Assembly (NCBI RefSeq): GCF_003857035.1
Contig: NZ_QGSY01000192.1
Location: 1 to 55,060, forward strand
Reading direction: 5' to 3'
From: Micromonospora arida
GTDB taxonomy: Bacteria > Actinomycetota > Actinomycetes > Mycobacteriales > Micromonosporaceae
Length of the DNA stretch: 55,060 nucleotides
Of the stretch, positions 1-8,771 are shown piece by piece. The notes beneath the pieces were generated by a model that saw nothing but the letters and a program-made list of their open reading frames with translations, was not told the origin of the DNA and did not search any database. The stretch's first letter is position 1; every line of letters starts with the position of its first letter. The position numbers and the translations under genes were made by a program.

Positions 1-10
1 TTTACTACGC

Positions 11-38
11 GTCTCGTGGGCTCGGAGATGTGTATAAG
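11..38 (+). other. Nextera transposase adapter at contig end
   Basis: The 28 bases beginning GTCTCGTGGGCTCGG are identical to the Illumina Nextera read-2 adapter up to its ...TATAAG; the expected final AGACAG is replaced by other sequence. Translated on the minus strand it gives LYTSPSPRDA, a familiar contaminant peptide. Bases 1-38 are therefore not genomic, and the neighbouring gene is cut here by library construction. Confidence 0.95.
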
Positions 39-577
39 GGGTCGCGGCCGGGCAGCTCGCCGCGGCCGGTCATCCAGAGCAGCACCTCGGGCGCAGCCCC
101 GGGCGGGGCATCCGGGAAGAGTCGGCGCAGCACCAGCGCGCTCAGCCGCTGCGACGGCTGCCACGGCACACCGAAACCCAGGGTGATGTCGTGGGTGTGC
201 AACAGAGTCTCGGCCACGCCCATGGCGGCGAAACCGGCCGGATCGCACGGACCCCAGTGCCAGGCCCGCACCTCCGGCGGGGCGGCGTCGACGGCGGCGG
301 CGAGCAGACCGGCGCAGGCCCGCACCACCGTGAGCACCTGCGTCGGGCTCGCGTCGGGGGAGACCCGTAGGTCGTACGGCAGATAGCTGTCATCCGGACG
401 GCCGGTGACCTGGCCCGCGTACGCGAGGAGGTCGTGCGCGACGTGCGCCGCGGTGGTCCAGCAGCTCCAGCTCAGCGAGCCGGCCGGCACCGACCAGTCG
501 CGGTCCCGGTGTGGCAGCAGCACCCGGGTCATCTCGTCGGCTGCCTCCCGCAGGTCGGCGCCGGTCACCGCCGACAC
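39..577 (-). CDS. Maleylpyruvate isomerase / DinB-like protein, 3' truncated
   Basis: Resembles the actinobacterial mycothiol-dependent maleylpyruvate isomerase N-terminal family (DinB-like four-helix bundle), thought to use a metal site and mycothiol. The typical family opening is visible: a short lead, then DRDWSVPAGSLSW and a helix with AAHVAHDLLAYAGQ, and later an ETLLHTHD segment whose His/Asp fit metal binding. I place the start at the GTG at 577 (reads as VSAVTGADLREAADEM), because longer extensions would overlap the divergent AraC gene and look non-coding; an ATG at 532 behind GGGAGG is an alternative. The C-terminus runs into adapter sequence, so the last roughly 10 codons of the open frame are artefactual. 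Substrate unknown. Confidence 0.7.
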
Positions 578-680
578 TCGCCAACCCGCCGGGTAGCACC
601 GGGCGTGGGATTCCCGTCGTGGGTAAAGAAAGTCGAGGCATGCAAGAATCCATCCTCGCATATGGGGGGAGGCGAGCAGG

Positions 681-1664
681 GTGTTGCCCAACCTGGTGGT
701 GGACACGACGGTGCTGCCCCCGGCAGACCGATTCGCCTTCTGGTATGCCCTGGTCGCTCAGGAGACGGCGCCGGCGCACATCAGCAGCGGTCACCTGGAC
801 GACTTCGTGGCGTACGCGCAGGCCATCGATCTCGGCCGCATTCGGATGACCTCGCTGCGCTACCCGTCGTTGGATTCGATCCGGCCCACGAAACTGGTCC
901 GCAGAGCCGACTGTGACGTGTATCAACTCGCGCTACCGCTGACGGGTCGCAGCACCTTGATCCAGGACCGCACCGAGTCCACGCTGGAAGCCGCCCACCA
1001 CTTCACGCTCTTGGACATCGCGCGGCCGCACGTCGCGCGGCACCGCGTGGACGGCCCCGGTCTCGCCACCACGATCACCGTGCAGATGCCGCACGCGGCG
1101 CTGCCTCTGGCGCCGGACCGGCTCCGCCGCCTGCTGGCCACCCCGATGCCGTCGCGCGTTGGCGTCGGCGGACTGTTGGTCCACCATCTGCGGAGCATCG
1201 CGTCGCACCCGGAGCAGTTCGAGCCGGCCCAGGCCGAGATCCTGGGCGGGGTGGCGGTGGACCTGCTCACTGCCGCGCTCGCTCAGTACCTCGACATCGA
1301 GGACACCCTGTCACCGGAGGCCCGGCAGACCACCCTGCGGGCCCGGGTCGTCGACTTCATCGACCGCCACCTCGACAGTAACGAGCTCAGCCCGAGTAGC
1401 GTCGCCGCCGCCCACCACATCTCGCCGCGGTCGCTGCACCGCCTGTTCGAGGCGGAGTCGACGACGGTTGCCGAACTCATCCGCGCCAAGCGCCTGGAGC
1501 AGTGCCGTCGTGATCTCGGCAACCCGCTGCTGCGACAGCCGATCCAGGCCATCGCCGCCCGTTGGGGTTTCCCGGACAAGGCCCACTTCAGCCGTCTCTT
1601 CCGTGCCCACTACGGACGTTCGCCGCAGGAATACCGCGCGGGCGTCGCTCGCCAGGACCGGTGA
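681..1664 (+). CDS. AraC family transcriptional regulator
   Basis: 327 aa. The N-terminal ~190 residues match the AraC-binding-like domain (cupin-type) found in actinobacterial AraC proteins; the C-terminal ~100 residues hold the double HTH, with LSPSSVAAAHHISPRSLHRLF as helix-turn-helix one and PIQAIAARWGFPDKAHFSRLF plus GRSPQEYR as the second, the standard AraC/XylS signature. GTG start at 681 is supported by GGGGAGG 8-13 bases upstream. Divergent from the isomerase-like gene, which is a plausible target; effector unknown. Confidence 0.88.
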   Translation: MLPNLVVDTTVLPPADRFAFWYALVAQETAPAHISSGHLDDFVAYAQAIDLGRIRMTSLRYPSLDSIRPTKLVRRADCDVYQLALPLTGRSTLIQDRTESTLEAAHHFTLLDIARPHVARHRVDGPGLATTITVQMPHAALPLAPDRLRRLLATPMPSRVGVGGLLVHHLRSIASHPEQFEPAQAEILGGVAVDLLTAALAQYLDIEDTLSPEARQTTLRARVVDFIDRHLDSNELSPSSVAAAHHISPRSLHRLFEAESTTVAELIRAKRLEQCRRDLGNPLLRQPIQAIAARWGFPDKAHFSRLFRAHYGRSPQEYRAGVARQDR

Positions 1665-1700
1665 TCCGACCGACCGCTACCGCCGGCGGTCGGTCGGATC
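1663..1700. terminator. Bidirectional hairpin terminator
   Basis: Perfect 14-bp inverted repeat GATCCGACCGACCG (1663-1676) and its complement (1687-1700) with a 10-base loop. It overlaps the araC-type stop codon (1662-1664) and the stop of the convergent TPR gene (1677-1679), so one stem probably ends both transcripts. Confidence 0.75.
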
Positions 1701-2153
1701 GTCCTCGACGAAGTCCCGGACCGCGGCGCGGATGCTCTCGCCGTAGGGGTCGTCCGGTAGCCGCACCAGGTGCTCGCGGGCTCGGGCAAGGTGCTCCCGG
1801 GCCGGGCCGACGTTGCCCAGGCGCCGGTGGCAGTCGGCCAGGTTGAGGTACAGCGACGGCAGGAACGCCTGGACCTGGAGCGAGGACAGATACCGCTGGG
1901 CGCGTTCGTCGGTCAGGTCGGACACGGCGGCCAGGGCACGTTCGTCCCAGGCCAGCTCCGCCTCGGTGGTGTCCTGAAGGTCGGCGAGGTAGTGCGCCAG
2001 GGTGCAGCGGTGCAGGGCGTCACCGGAGGGGCCGAGTTCGTCCCACAACGCGGTGAGCTGCTCACGGGCTCGGGCAGGTGCGCCGGTCTGGCCGAGCTGC
2101 ACGGCCTCGATGATGCGGGTCATGGTCGGGTCGGCGGTCGCTTGGTCGGTCAT
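1677..2153 (-). CDS. Tetratricopeptide-like protein
   Basis: 158 aa, almost wholly alpha-helical with TPR-like helical pairs (YLADLQDTTEAELAWDERAL, and LYLNLADCHRRLGNVGPAREHLARA, the latter a clear TPR-type unit). No signal peptide or catalytic motif. Proteins like this are common in Micromonosporaceae and Streptomyces and have no assigned function. It converges on the AraC gene with only 12 bases between stops, sharing the hairpin there. Probably a small scaffold or regulatory protein. Confidence 0.75.
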   Translation of the reverse strand: MTDQATADPTMTRIIEAVQLGQTGAPARAREQLTALWDELGPSGDALHRCTLAHYLADLQDTTEAELAWDERALAAVSDLTDERAQRYLSSLQVQAFLPSLYLNLADCHRRLGNVGPAREHLARAREHLVRLPDDPYGESIRAAVRDFVEDDPTDRRR

Positions 2154-2239
2154 GTCGCCGATGGTCGGGCCTCAACCCCGTCGAGGGTCAAATTGCTCTC
2201 GGGCCCGGGTTCGCGGGTGGCACCATCCCGTGCAACGTC

Positions 2240-4039
2240 TCAGCTCCGCGCCGGTGACCACCCGTCGGCGACGAACCGGGAGGCGTCGGCACCCTCGCCG
2301 GAGAAGAGCATGCCGTGCCGGTCCGCCGCTACGACCCGGTCGACGTAGACACCACGCCCCTGGCCGGAGCCGTCGGTGCTGCTGCTGAACCGCAGGTGGG
2401 TGGCCTGATCGGGCAGCGCCACCGTGACCTGCCACCACACCCGACCCCCGTAGCCGGTGACCGTGCCGTCGGCGCTCCACCGGCGGGCGGCGTCGCGGAG
2501 CTGCATCGTCGCCGGCGCCCAGGTCTGACCACCGTCGGTGGAAACCTCGAATCGCGCGCTGTCGAAGCGCGGCTCGGTGTCGTACCAGAGCAGGAAGCTC
2601 GCCGCCCCGCCACGGCCTGGCCGACGCAGCGGCGCTGTGAGCGTGCTCGTCGCGGAGTCGCGTGGGTCGGCCCGCCAGGCGCTGGCCGAGCGCGGCCTTA
2701 CCGGCATCGCCTCCGCGAGGTCACGCGCGACGGACCGTCGGGCGATGTTGTTGCTGCCCCAGCCCCGGTCCGGGTGCACCCGGTTGCTGAGCATGACGAC
2801 GAACGAGTGGGAGAGCGGGTCGATGACGATCGACGTGCCGGTGAAGCCGGTGTGCCCGAAGGCCACCGGAGAGGAGAGCCCCATCATGTACCAGTGCTTG
2901 TTCAGCTCGAAGCCGAGCCCGCGGTCGCTCTCCGGGTAGGCCGACTCGAGCGGCGCGTTGTGGTTGACCAGCATCGCGCGCACCGTTTCCGAGCGCAGGA
3001 TCCGCCGGCCGCGGTATTCGCCGCCGTTGAGCAGTGACTGGCAGAGCACGGCCAGGTCCGCGGCCGTGGAGAAGACCCCGGCGTGCCCGGCCACCCCGCC
3101 GAGCGACCACGCGTTCTCGTCGTGCACCTCACCCCACACCATGCCGCGTCCGGCGTACGGCTGGTATTCGGTCGCGGCGATCCGCGACCGCCGCTCCGGG
3201 CCCGGGTTGTAGCCCGTGTCGGTCATGCCCAGCGGCCCGGTCACGCCGTCGCGGACCAGGTCGGCCAACGGCCGACCGGTTACCCGCTCCAGCAGGACGC
3301 CCAGCGGGATCAGCCCCAGGTCGGAGTAGACGTACTGGCTACCGGGCGTTGCCCCGGTGGTGAGCGGCGTGGCGAGCGCGGCGGCGAATCGCTCGGCCGG
3401 TGTCGGGTACCTTCTCCACAGCGGTGTGAACGCGGGCAGACCCGATGTGTGGGTGAGCAGCATCCGCACGGTGACCGCCGCCTTGCCGCCGGCGGCGAAC
3501 TCCTGGACGTAACGGGCGACCGGCGTGTCCAGCTCCACCCGTCCCCGCTCGACCTGCTGCATGGTGACGATCGTGGTGAACAGTTTCGACACCGACGCCA
3601 GGTCGTAGATGGTGTCCCGCCGGGTCGGGATCTGCTGGTCGGCGGGGAGTTGCACACCGACCAGGCCGGGTGGTGGACCAACTGCGGAGTACTTCACCGC
3701 GCTGCCCACGGCGGCGTGCTGAACGATCACACCGTCCTTGGCGGCCAGGACCACCGCGCCGGCGTACGCCGGGTAGCCGGGGTGGTCCGGGGTCGGCTGG
3801 AGATACGCCGCCAGGTCGGCGGGCAGGCGATCCACCTGGTCGGGGAGCAGTCCGACCTGGCGGGCGCTGCCGCGCCGCAACGTGTCGTGGCGGAACTGGA
3901 TGTCGGCGGGGGTGACGGTCGGCGGATCGGACGTGGGTGTCGCGGCGACCGCCCCGGTGGTGGGCAGTGCCGTGCCCAGGATCACCAGAGCGAGGCCGAG
4001 CGCGAGTGAGCGGAGCGGACGACGAGTCGACCTGGTCAT
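2240..4039 (-). CDS. Secreted serine hydrolase, AmiE-like (beta-lactamase fold)
   Basis: 599 aa from ATG 4039 behind AGGAG. Signal peptide (MTRSTRRPLRS, hydrophobic core, AVA-A cleavage region near residue 33). Class-C beta-lactamase/DD-peptidase fold: SVSK nucleophile motif around residue 149, YSD in place of YxN, and HTG in place of KTG. The last ~130 residues are a separate beta-rich domain (STDGGQTWAP...) perhaps binding wall polymer. It is third in an operon with NagZ- and NamZ-like genes; in Bacillus subtilis the matching trio is nagZ-amiE-namZ, where AmiE removes the peptide from MurNAc-peptides. Role here is inferred from that synteny; a general DD-carboxypeptidase or esterase is the alternative. 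Confidence 0.8.
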   Translation of the reverse strand: MTRSTRRPLRSLALGLALVILGTALPTTGAVAATPTSDPPTVTPADIQFRHDTLRRGSARQVGLLPDQVDRLPADLAAYLQPTPDHPGYPAYAGAVVLAAKDGVIVQHAAVGSAVKYSAVGPPPGLVGVQLPADQQIPTRRDTIYDLASVSKLFTTIVTMQQVERGRVELDTPVARYVQEFAAGGKAAVTVRMLLTHTSGLPAFTPLWRRYPTPAERFAAALATPLTTGATPGSQYVYSDLGLIPLGVLLERVTGRPLADLVRDGVTGPLGMTDTGYNPGPERRSRIAATEYQPYAGRGMVWGEVHDENAWSLGGVAGHAGVFSTAADLAVLCQSLLNGGEYRGRRILRSETVRAMLVNHNAPLESAYPESDRGLGFELNKHWYMMGLSSPVAFGHTGFTGTSIVIDPLSHSFVVMLSNRVHPDRGWGSNNIARRSVARDLAEAMPVRPRSASAWRADPRDSATSTLTAPLRRPGRGGAASFLLWYDTEPRFDSARFEVSTDGGQTWAPATMQLRDAARRWSADGTVTGYGGRVWWQVTVALPDQATHLRFSSSTDGSGQGRGVYVDRVVAADRHGMLFSGEGADASRFVADGWSPARS

Positions 4040-4049
4040 GACCGCACTC

Positions 4050-5339
4050 CTAGTAGAGCAGGTAGGGCCGGCGACGCCGGTTGAAGGTGGCCAGTTCCTC
4101 GGCCCAGGCGCCGACGACGTCGTCCACGTCAGCTCCGGCGTCGATCTGGGTCCGCAGTCGCGGGGACCCGGTGAGCTTGTCGATCCAGTACGGACGCACG
4201 GTGTCCCACGAGTCGCGTCGCCAGGCGAACGCCGGGTACTTGTGCGCCTCCACCAGCATGGCCACGCCGGTGCGGATCGGGTCGTACACGGCCCGGTCGA
4301 CGACCTTGACCTCCACGCCGGCGCAGAGTTTGTTGAGCAGGTCCGGCTTCTGCCCGGCCGAGGTCGGCGAGAAGTACGCCTCGCGGAACTCGACCCCGGG
4401 CAGGTTCCGGGCGTTGAGCCGGTCACCCCAGTGGTGGTCGAAGTCCGTCGCCAGCCCGCCGATCAGCTCGAACGGGCGACACGTGCCGCGCCCCTCGGTG
4501 ATCGAGGCGACACCCTCGAACAGCCCGGTGCCCGGGTAGACCAGAGCGGTGTCCGGGGTGGGCATGTTCGGGCTGGGCATCACCCAGGGCACGCCGGTGT
4601 CGGCGGCGAGGGCGTCACGCTTCCAGTGCCGGCACCGCACCACGTGCAGGTCGACCGGTCGTCCCGCCTCGGCCGGCAGGAACGTGGCGTTGAAGAACCG
4701 GGCCAGCTCTCCGACGGTCATCCCGTGCTGCTGAATGATCTCCTTGAGACCCACGCCCGAGGTGTACGGGCTGGTCATCATCGGCCCATAGGCCCGCCCG
4801 CCGACCGGGTTGGGCCGGTCCAGCACGAGGTAGCGTTTGCCGACCCGGGCCGCGGCGACCATCGAGGTGTACATCGTCCAGATGTAGGTATAGAAGCGGA
4901 CTCCGACGTCCTGGATGTCGAAGACCACGGTGTCCACCCCGGCCTCGGTGAACATCGCTTCCCACCGGGCCTGCGAGGCGCCGTACGCGTCGTACACCGG
5001 GATGCCGGTGCGTGCGTCGACGCCGGTTCCCTCGCTCCCACCGGCCTGCGCGGAGCCGCGGAAGCCGTGCTCGGGGCCGAACGCCGCGACCAGTTGCACC
5101 CGACCGGAGCCGTGCATCAGGTCGACGAGGTGCCGGTAGGACGCATCGACGCCGGTCGGGTTGGAGATGACGCCCACGCGCTGACCGGCGAGTTCGGCGA
5201 ACCCGGACGACACCAGCTCGTCGAGGCCGGTGCGGACCCGACGGTCACGGGAGTTGGCCACCGCCGGTCCGACTCCGAGCGTCCCCGCCCCCAGCGCGCC
5301 CGCACCGACCGCGCCGACCAGGAAATTCCTCCGCTGCAT
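4050..5339 (-). CDS. namZ: Exo-beta-N-acetylmuramidase NamZ-like (DUF1343, GH171)
   Basis: 429 aa. Starts with a twin-arginine signal (MQRRNFLVGAVGAGALGAG), so the folded enzyme is probably exported by Tat. The DUF1343 hallmark FGPEHGFRG is present near residue 88, followed by GIPVYDAYG, FDIQDVGVRFYTY and VLDRPNPVGG, all typical of the family. NamZ releases terminal MurNAc from peptidoglycan chains (GH171). The next gene starts 10 bases on, and the stop TAG is itself part of the downstream AGGAG site (CTACTAGGAGTG), so the pair is translationally close-coupled. Family assignment is firm; the exact activity is by homology. Confidence 0.88.
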   Translation of the reverse strand: MQRRNFLVGAVGAGALGAGTLGVGPAVANSRDRRVRTGLDELVSSGFAELAGQRVGVISNPTGVDASYRHLVDLMHGSGRVQLVAAFGPEHGFRGSAQAGGSEGTGVDARTGIPVYDAYGASQARWEAMFTEAGVDTVVFDIQDVGVRFYTYIWTMYTSMVAAARVGKRYLVLDRPNPVGGRAYGPMMTSPYTSGVGLKEIIQQHGMTVGELARFFNATFLPAEAGRPVDLHVVRCRHWKRDALAADTGVPWVMPSPNMPTPDTALVYPGTGLFEGVASITEGRGTCRPFELIGGLATDFDHHWGDRLNARNLPGVEFREAYFSPTSAGQKPDLLNKLCAGVEVKVVDRAVYDPIRTGVAMLVEAHKYPAFAWRRDSWDTVRPYWIDKLTGSPRLRTQIDAGADVDDVVGAWAEELATFNRRRRPYLLY

Positions 5340-5348
5340 GCTTGCCTC

Positions 5349-7166
5349 CTACCAGCTCAGGCCGTGGCCGTAGGGATAGAGCACGGAGCCCGCCCCCTCG
5401 GCCGTGGGGATCGTGACGGGCAGCCGTCCGCTCGGGGACAGTTCGCCGTGCAGCGCGCGGACGAGGGCGTCCATCGCCGCGCGGGTGTACGAGTACGTCG
5501 CCAGGTAGGTGGTGACACCCGGCAGGTACGCGATGTCGTACGGGTCGCGGACGGCCACGACGACCACGGGTTTCCCGGTGCCCAGCAGTGCCGCGACGAG
5601 GCGCTGCTGGGTGGCTCGCGGATCGGTGACGGCGGTGTCCCACGCCTTGTTCACGAGCACGACGGTGAGGTCGTGCTCGGCGGCCTGGCTCGCCGTGGCG
5701 GTGATCGTCGCGTCGGAGGGCAGGGTCGCCGGTCGGGCGGTGACGCGGGCACCACGCGTGGTGAATCCGGCGGCGACCGTCGCGACCGGGGCGAAGGCGG
5801 CGCTGTCCCAGCCGGTGATCAGGACCGACCGGTCGGCGCGGGGCAGGGGCAGCACTCCGGCATCGTTGCGGACGGCGGTGAGCGTCGGGTCGGTGACCTG
5901 GGCGACGGCGGCGAGGTGCTCCGAAGCGCCGACGGTCCGGACGGCCTTCTCGACGTCGACCAGCGGCGAGCGGGCGAGTCCCTGCCGATACTTGACACCG
6001 AGGATGCGTCGGACCGACTCGTCGATCCGACGCTCGGTGAGCTCGCCGGCGTCGACGGCCCGCAGCACCGCGTCCCGCGCCAGCGCGAGATTCGGCGGCA
6101 TCAGGAGCTGGTCGGCGCCGGCCTTGAGCGCCAGTACGGGCACCCGATCGTCGCCGTACTTCGCCCGCACGCCGGCCATGTTCAGCGCGTCGGTGACGAT
6201 GACGCCCCGGAAACCGAGCTCACCACGCAGCACGCCGGTGAGGATCGTCGGCGACAAGGTCGCGGGGTCGCCGGACGGGTCGAGCGCCGGGACCACGATG
6301 TGCGCGGTCATGATCGTGTCGACACCGGCGCGGATGGCACGCTTGAACGGCGGCGCGTCGATCCGATCCCACTCGGCGCGGCTGTGGTTGATCACCGGGA
6401 GACCGGTGTGGCTGTCGGTGGCCGTGTCGCCGTGCCCGGGGAAGTGCTTCGCCACGGCGGTCACCCCGGCCCGGTCCTGGAAACCGGTGACCTGGGCGGC
6501 GGTGAGGTCGGCCACGAGGGTGGGGTCGGCGCCGAAGGACCGCACGCCGATCACCGGGTTGCCCGGGTTGACGTTGACGTCGGCGATCGGCGCGTACGGC
6601 TGTTGGATGCCGACGGCGCGCAGCTCGCGTCCGGTGACCTCCGCTGCCGTCCGGGCGGCCCGGGGCGACCGCCCCGCGCCCAGCGCCATCGACCCGGGGA
6701 ACTGGGCGGCGGGGGAGGGCATTCGCACCACCGCGCCCTGCTCCTGGTCGGTGGAGATGAGCAGTGGCACCCTGCCCTTTGCCCCGTCGCCACGGGCAGC
6801 CCTCTGCAGTCCATTGGAGAGGGTCGCGATCTGTCGGGGCCCGTCCAGGTTGTGCGACCAGGAGAAGTAGCAGACGCCGCCCAGGTGGTACCGCTCGATC
6901 ACCTCGGCCGGTGTCTCCACACCGAAGGCGGCGAGGTTCGCGGTCCGGTCCGCGGCGCTGGGGTCCGTGGCGTCACCGCCGTAGACGTAGGTGGCGAAGA
7001 GTTGTCCGACCTTCTGCTCCAGGCTCATGTGTCGCAGCGTCGACGTGACCCAGCCGTGCTCGGCGGCCGATGGGCGCACCGGCGTGGCGGCCTGGGCAGG
7101 CAGGGAAGCGAGGGTGGCCGCCAGTGTGGCCGCCAGGGCGGTCGCGGTAACGAGTCGGGTCTGCAT
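5349..7166 (-). CDS. nagZ: Secreted GH3 beta-N-acetylglucosaminidase, NagZ-like
   Basis: 605 aa with Sec signal peptide ending ...LPAQAAT. GH3 catalytic domain with KHFPGHGDTATDSHTGLP (substrate-binding Lys-His and the mobile His of the Asp-His dyad characteristic of NagZ) and FRGVIVTDALNMAGV holding the catalytic Asp. The C-terminal GH3_C-like domain (DRSVLITGWDSAAF to the end) makes it the two-domain secreted type seen in Bacillus, unlike the short cytoplasmic Gram-negative enzyme. First gene of the leftward nagZ-namZ-amiE-like operon; ATG 7166 lies behind GAGAGG. Its stop TAG overlaps the TAGGAGG site for namZ. Confidence 0.9.
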   Translation of the reverse strand: MQTRLVTATALAATLAATLASLPAQAATPVRPSAAEHGWVTSTLRHMSLEQKVGQLFATYVYGGDATDPSAADRTANLAAFGVETPAEVIERYHLGGVCYFSWSHNLDGPRQIATLSNGLQRAARGDGAKGRVPLLISTDQEQGAVVRMPSPAAQFPGSMALGAGRSPRAARTAAEVTGRELRAVGIQQPYAPIADVNVNPGNPVIGVRSFGADPTLVADLTAAQVTGFQDRAGVTAVAKHFPGHGDTATDSHTGLPVINHSRAEWDRIDAPPFKRAIRAGVDTIMTAHIVVPALDPSGDPATLSPTILTGVLRGELGFRGVIVTDALNMAGVRAKYGDDRVPVLALKAGADQLLMPPNLALARDAVLRAVDAGELTERRIDESVRRILGVKYRQGLARSPLVDVEKAVRTVGASEHLAAVAQVTDPTLTAVRNDAGVLPLPRADRSVLITGWDSAAFAPVATVAAGFTTRGARVTARPATLPSDATITATASQAAEHDLTVVLVNKAWDTAVTDPRATQQRLVAALLGTGKPVVVVAVRDPYDIAYLPGVTTYLATYSYTRAAMDALVRALHGELSPSGRLPVTIPTAEGAGSVLYPYGHGLSW

Positions 7167-7216
7167 AGACGCCTCTCAGTCCGGGTGGCTGAAACTTAGC
7201 TACACGTCAGCCGCCC

Positions 7217-7799
7217 GTCAAGAAGACAACCTACAAATTCGCCCTTGAGCGGGGGGAGCCGTTCGGGCTTCTCGGCCCCAACGGCGCCGGCAAGTCCACC
7301 ACCATGCGGATGATCGCCGCCACGTCACCGATCAGCGGCGGCACCCTGCGCGTGCTGGGCATGGACCCGATGAGACAGGGGCCGGAGATCCGCGCCCGGC
7401 TGGGCGTCGTCACGCAGGACGACTACCTGGACAACGAGCTCACCGTGCGGGAGAACCTGCACATCTACGGGCGATACTTCGGCCTGCCGCGGGCCGTCAT
7501 CCGGGACCGCGCGACCCGACTGCTCGACTTCGCCCAGCTCCAGGAGAAGGCCGGCGACCAGGTCGATCGGCCTTCTCACACTCATGGCCGTCGGTGGGCT
7601 GGTCACGTCGGCCTGGGTGCTGCCGGCCCTGCCGGCGTCGCTGCTGATCTCGTACTACCACAGCATCGAGCTGGTCCGGTAACCCGCGTTGGGCCACCTC
7701 GGCTGGGAGCTGCTGATCCCGGTGGTCTACCTCCTCGCGTTCGGCTAGATCGCGATGTACGTCGCCACCCGTCGAATGACCCGGGCGATGCTGCGCTGA
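7217..7799 (+). pseudogene. Decayed ABC transporter (ATPase head joined to permease tail)
   Basis: From about 7217 the frame reads ...YKFALERGEPFGLLGPNG with a Walker A (GPNGAGKSTT) and runs in frame through QDDYLDNELTVRENL, as in ABC-2-type exporter ATPases. At about 7564 it switches to another frame and gene: GLVTSAWVLPALPASLL...ATRRMTRAMLR, the C-terminus of an ABC-2 permease. That part contains two in-frame stops (TAA 7680-7682, TAG 7746-7748). The N-terminus, the ABC signature, Walker B and most of the permease are missing. A deletion fused the two ends of an ATPase-permease operon and point mutations followed. Confidence 0.88.
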
Positions 7800-7821
7800 C
7801 GACCACCGCGTCATCGACCCC

Positions 7822-8685
7822 TCATCGCTGGGCGACGATGGCCTCGAGCACCGTGCGGACGGGCGTCGGGCGGTGGCCGATGACTGTCTGAAGCGTCGGA
7901 TCGGTCACGGCGAACTCCTTCTCTCGCGCCGCGCGGTACATGCCGAGAGTGAAGTCGGCCGCCGCGGCGGGCATGCCTCGCTCGATGGCGGCCGCCCGCC
8001 ACTGGTCGTCATCCGCGACGACACGTTCGACGGTGCGGCCCGTGATGTCGCTGAGGATGGCGGCTACCGCTTCGAGGTCGAGCATCTCCGAGGCGGTCAG
8101 CGGCGCCGTGACCCCGTCGAGTACGCCGTCCTCGGTGAGAGCGACGGCTGCCGCCTCGGCCAGGTCGGCGTGCGCGGTCCAGGAGACCGGGCCGTCCGCC
8201 GGCGCCACGAGTTGCCCGGTCTCCAGCGCCGTGCCGATGGAGAAGCTGAGCGTGCTCGCGTAGAACCCGTTGCGCAGGGAGGTGAAGGGAACCCCCAGTC
8301 CGGCCAGGTGTTCCTCGGTCGCGGCGTGCGTGGGTTGGGCGGCAAAGAGCGAGTCCCGGGAGGCGGCCTGGTGGCTGGTGTAGAGGATTCGACTGGCTCC
8401 CGCGGCGCGGGCGGCGTCGATGGCGGCGCGGTTCGCGACATAAGCGCCGGGGCCGCGGATGGCGGCGGAGACGATGAGGGCCTTGTCCGCACCCTCGAAG
8501 GCGTGCCCCAGCGTGGCCGGGTCGGTGAAGTCCCCGGCGCGCACCCGCACCCCGCGCTCGGCGAGGCCGGCGGCCCTGTCGGCGTCGCGCACGCTCACGC
8601 CCACGGCCTCGGGTGACAGCCGGTCGAGCAGCCGGTCGACGATCTGGGACCCGAGCTGGCCAGTGGCACCGGTGACGACGATCAT
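7822..8685 (-). CDS. NmrA-type NAD(P)-binding protein (quinone oxidoreductase 2-like)
   Basis: 287 aa atypical SDR. N-terminal Rossmann motif TGATGQLGSQIV, then DFTDPATL and SRILYTSHQAA, and no canonical YxxxK, as in the NmrA/QorB (NAD(P)H:quinone oxidoreductase type 2) group, which either reduces quinones or senses redox state. ATG 8685 is preceded by GGGAG. Divergent from a TetR gene across an 86-base region with strong dyads, so TetR very probably represses it. Cytoplasmic; substrate unknown. Confidence 0.85.
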   Translation of the reverse strand: MIVVTGATGQLGSQIVDRLLDRLSPEAVGVSVRDADRAAGLAERGVRVRAGDFTDPATLGHAFEGADKALIVSAAIRGPGAYVANRAAIDAARAAGASRILYTSHQAASRDSLFAAQPTHAATEEHLAGLGVPFTSLRNGFYASTLSFSIGTALETGQLVAPADGPVSWTAHADLAEAAAVALTEDGVLDGVTAPLTASEMLDLEAVAAILSDITGRTVERVVADDDQWRAAAIERGMPAAAADFTLGMYRAAREKEFAVTDPTLQTVIGHRPTPVRTVLEAIVAQR

Positions 8686-8697
8686 GATGAATACTCC

Positions 8698-8752
8698 CTT
8701 GTTATCGATGTTACGCCGAGGACGTTATCACCGATAATTCATGGATAACAAG
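8698..8752. promoter_or_regulatory. Nested palindromic operator between nmrA-type and tetR genes
   Basis: An outer inverted repeat CTTGTTATC (8698-8706) / GATAACAAG (8744-8752) encloses an inner dyad TTATC-ACC-GATAA (8725-8737). All share the TTATC half-site. The region is markedly AT-richer than its surroundings and sits exactly between two divergent starts, as expected for autoregulation by the TetR protein. Confidence 0.7.
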
Positions 8753-8771
8753 TCACTGTTAGCATCGGTTC

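Noticed and set aside
3882..7199. A 1105-codon open frame on the plus strand opposite the NagZ/NamZ/AmiE genes
   Set aside because: It is the antisense shadow of three well-recognised genes in high-GC DNA: Arg/Gly/Val-rich, without motifs.
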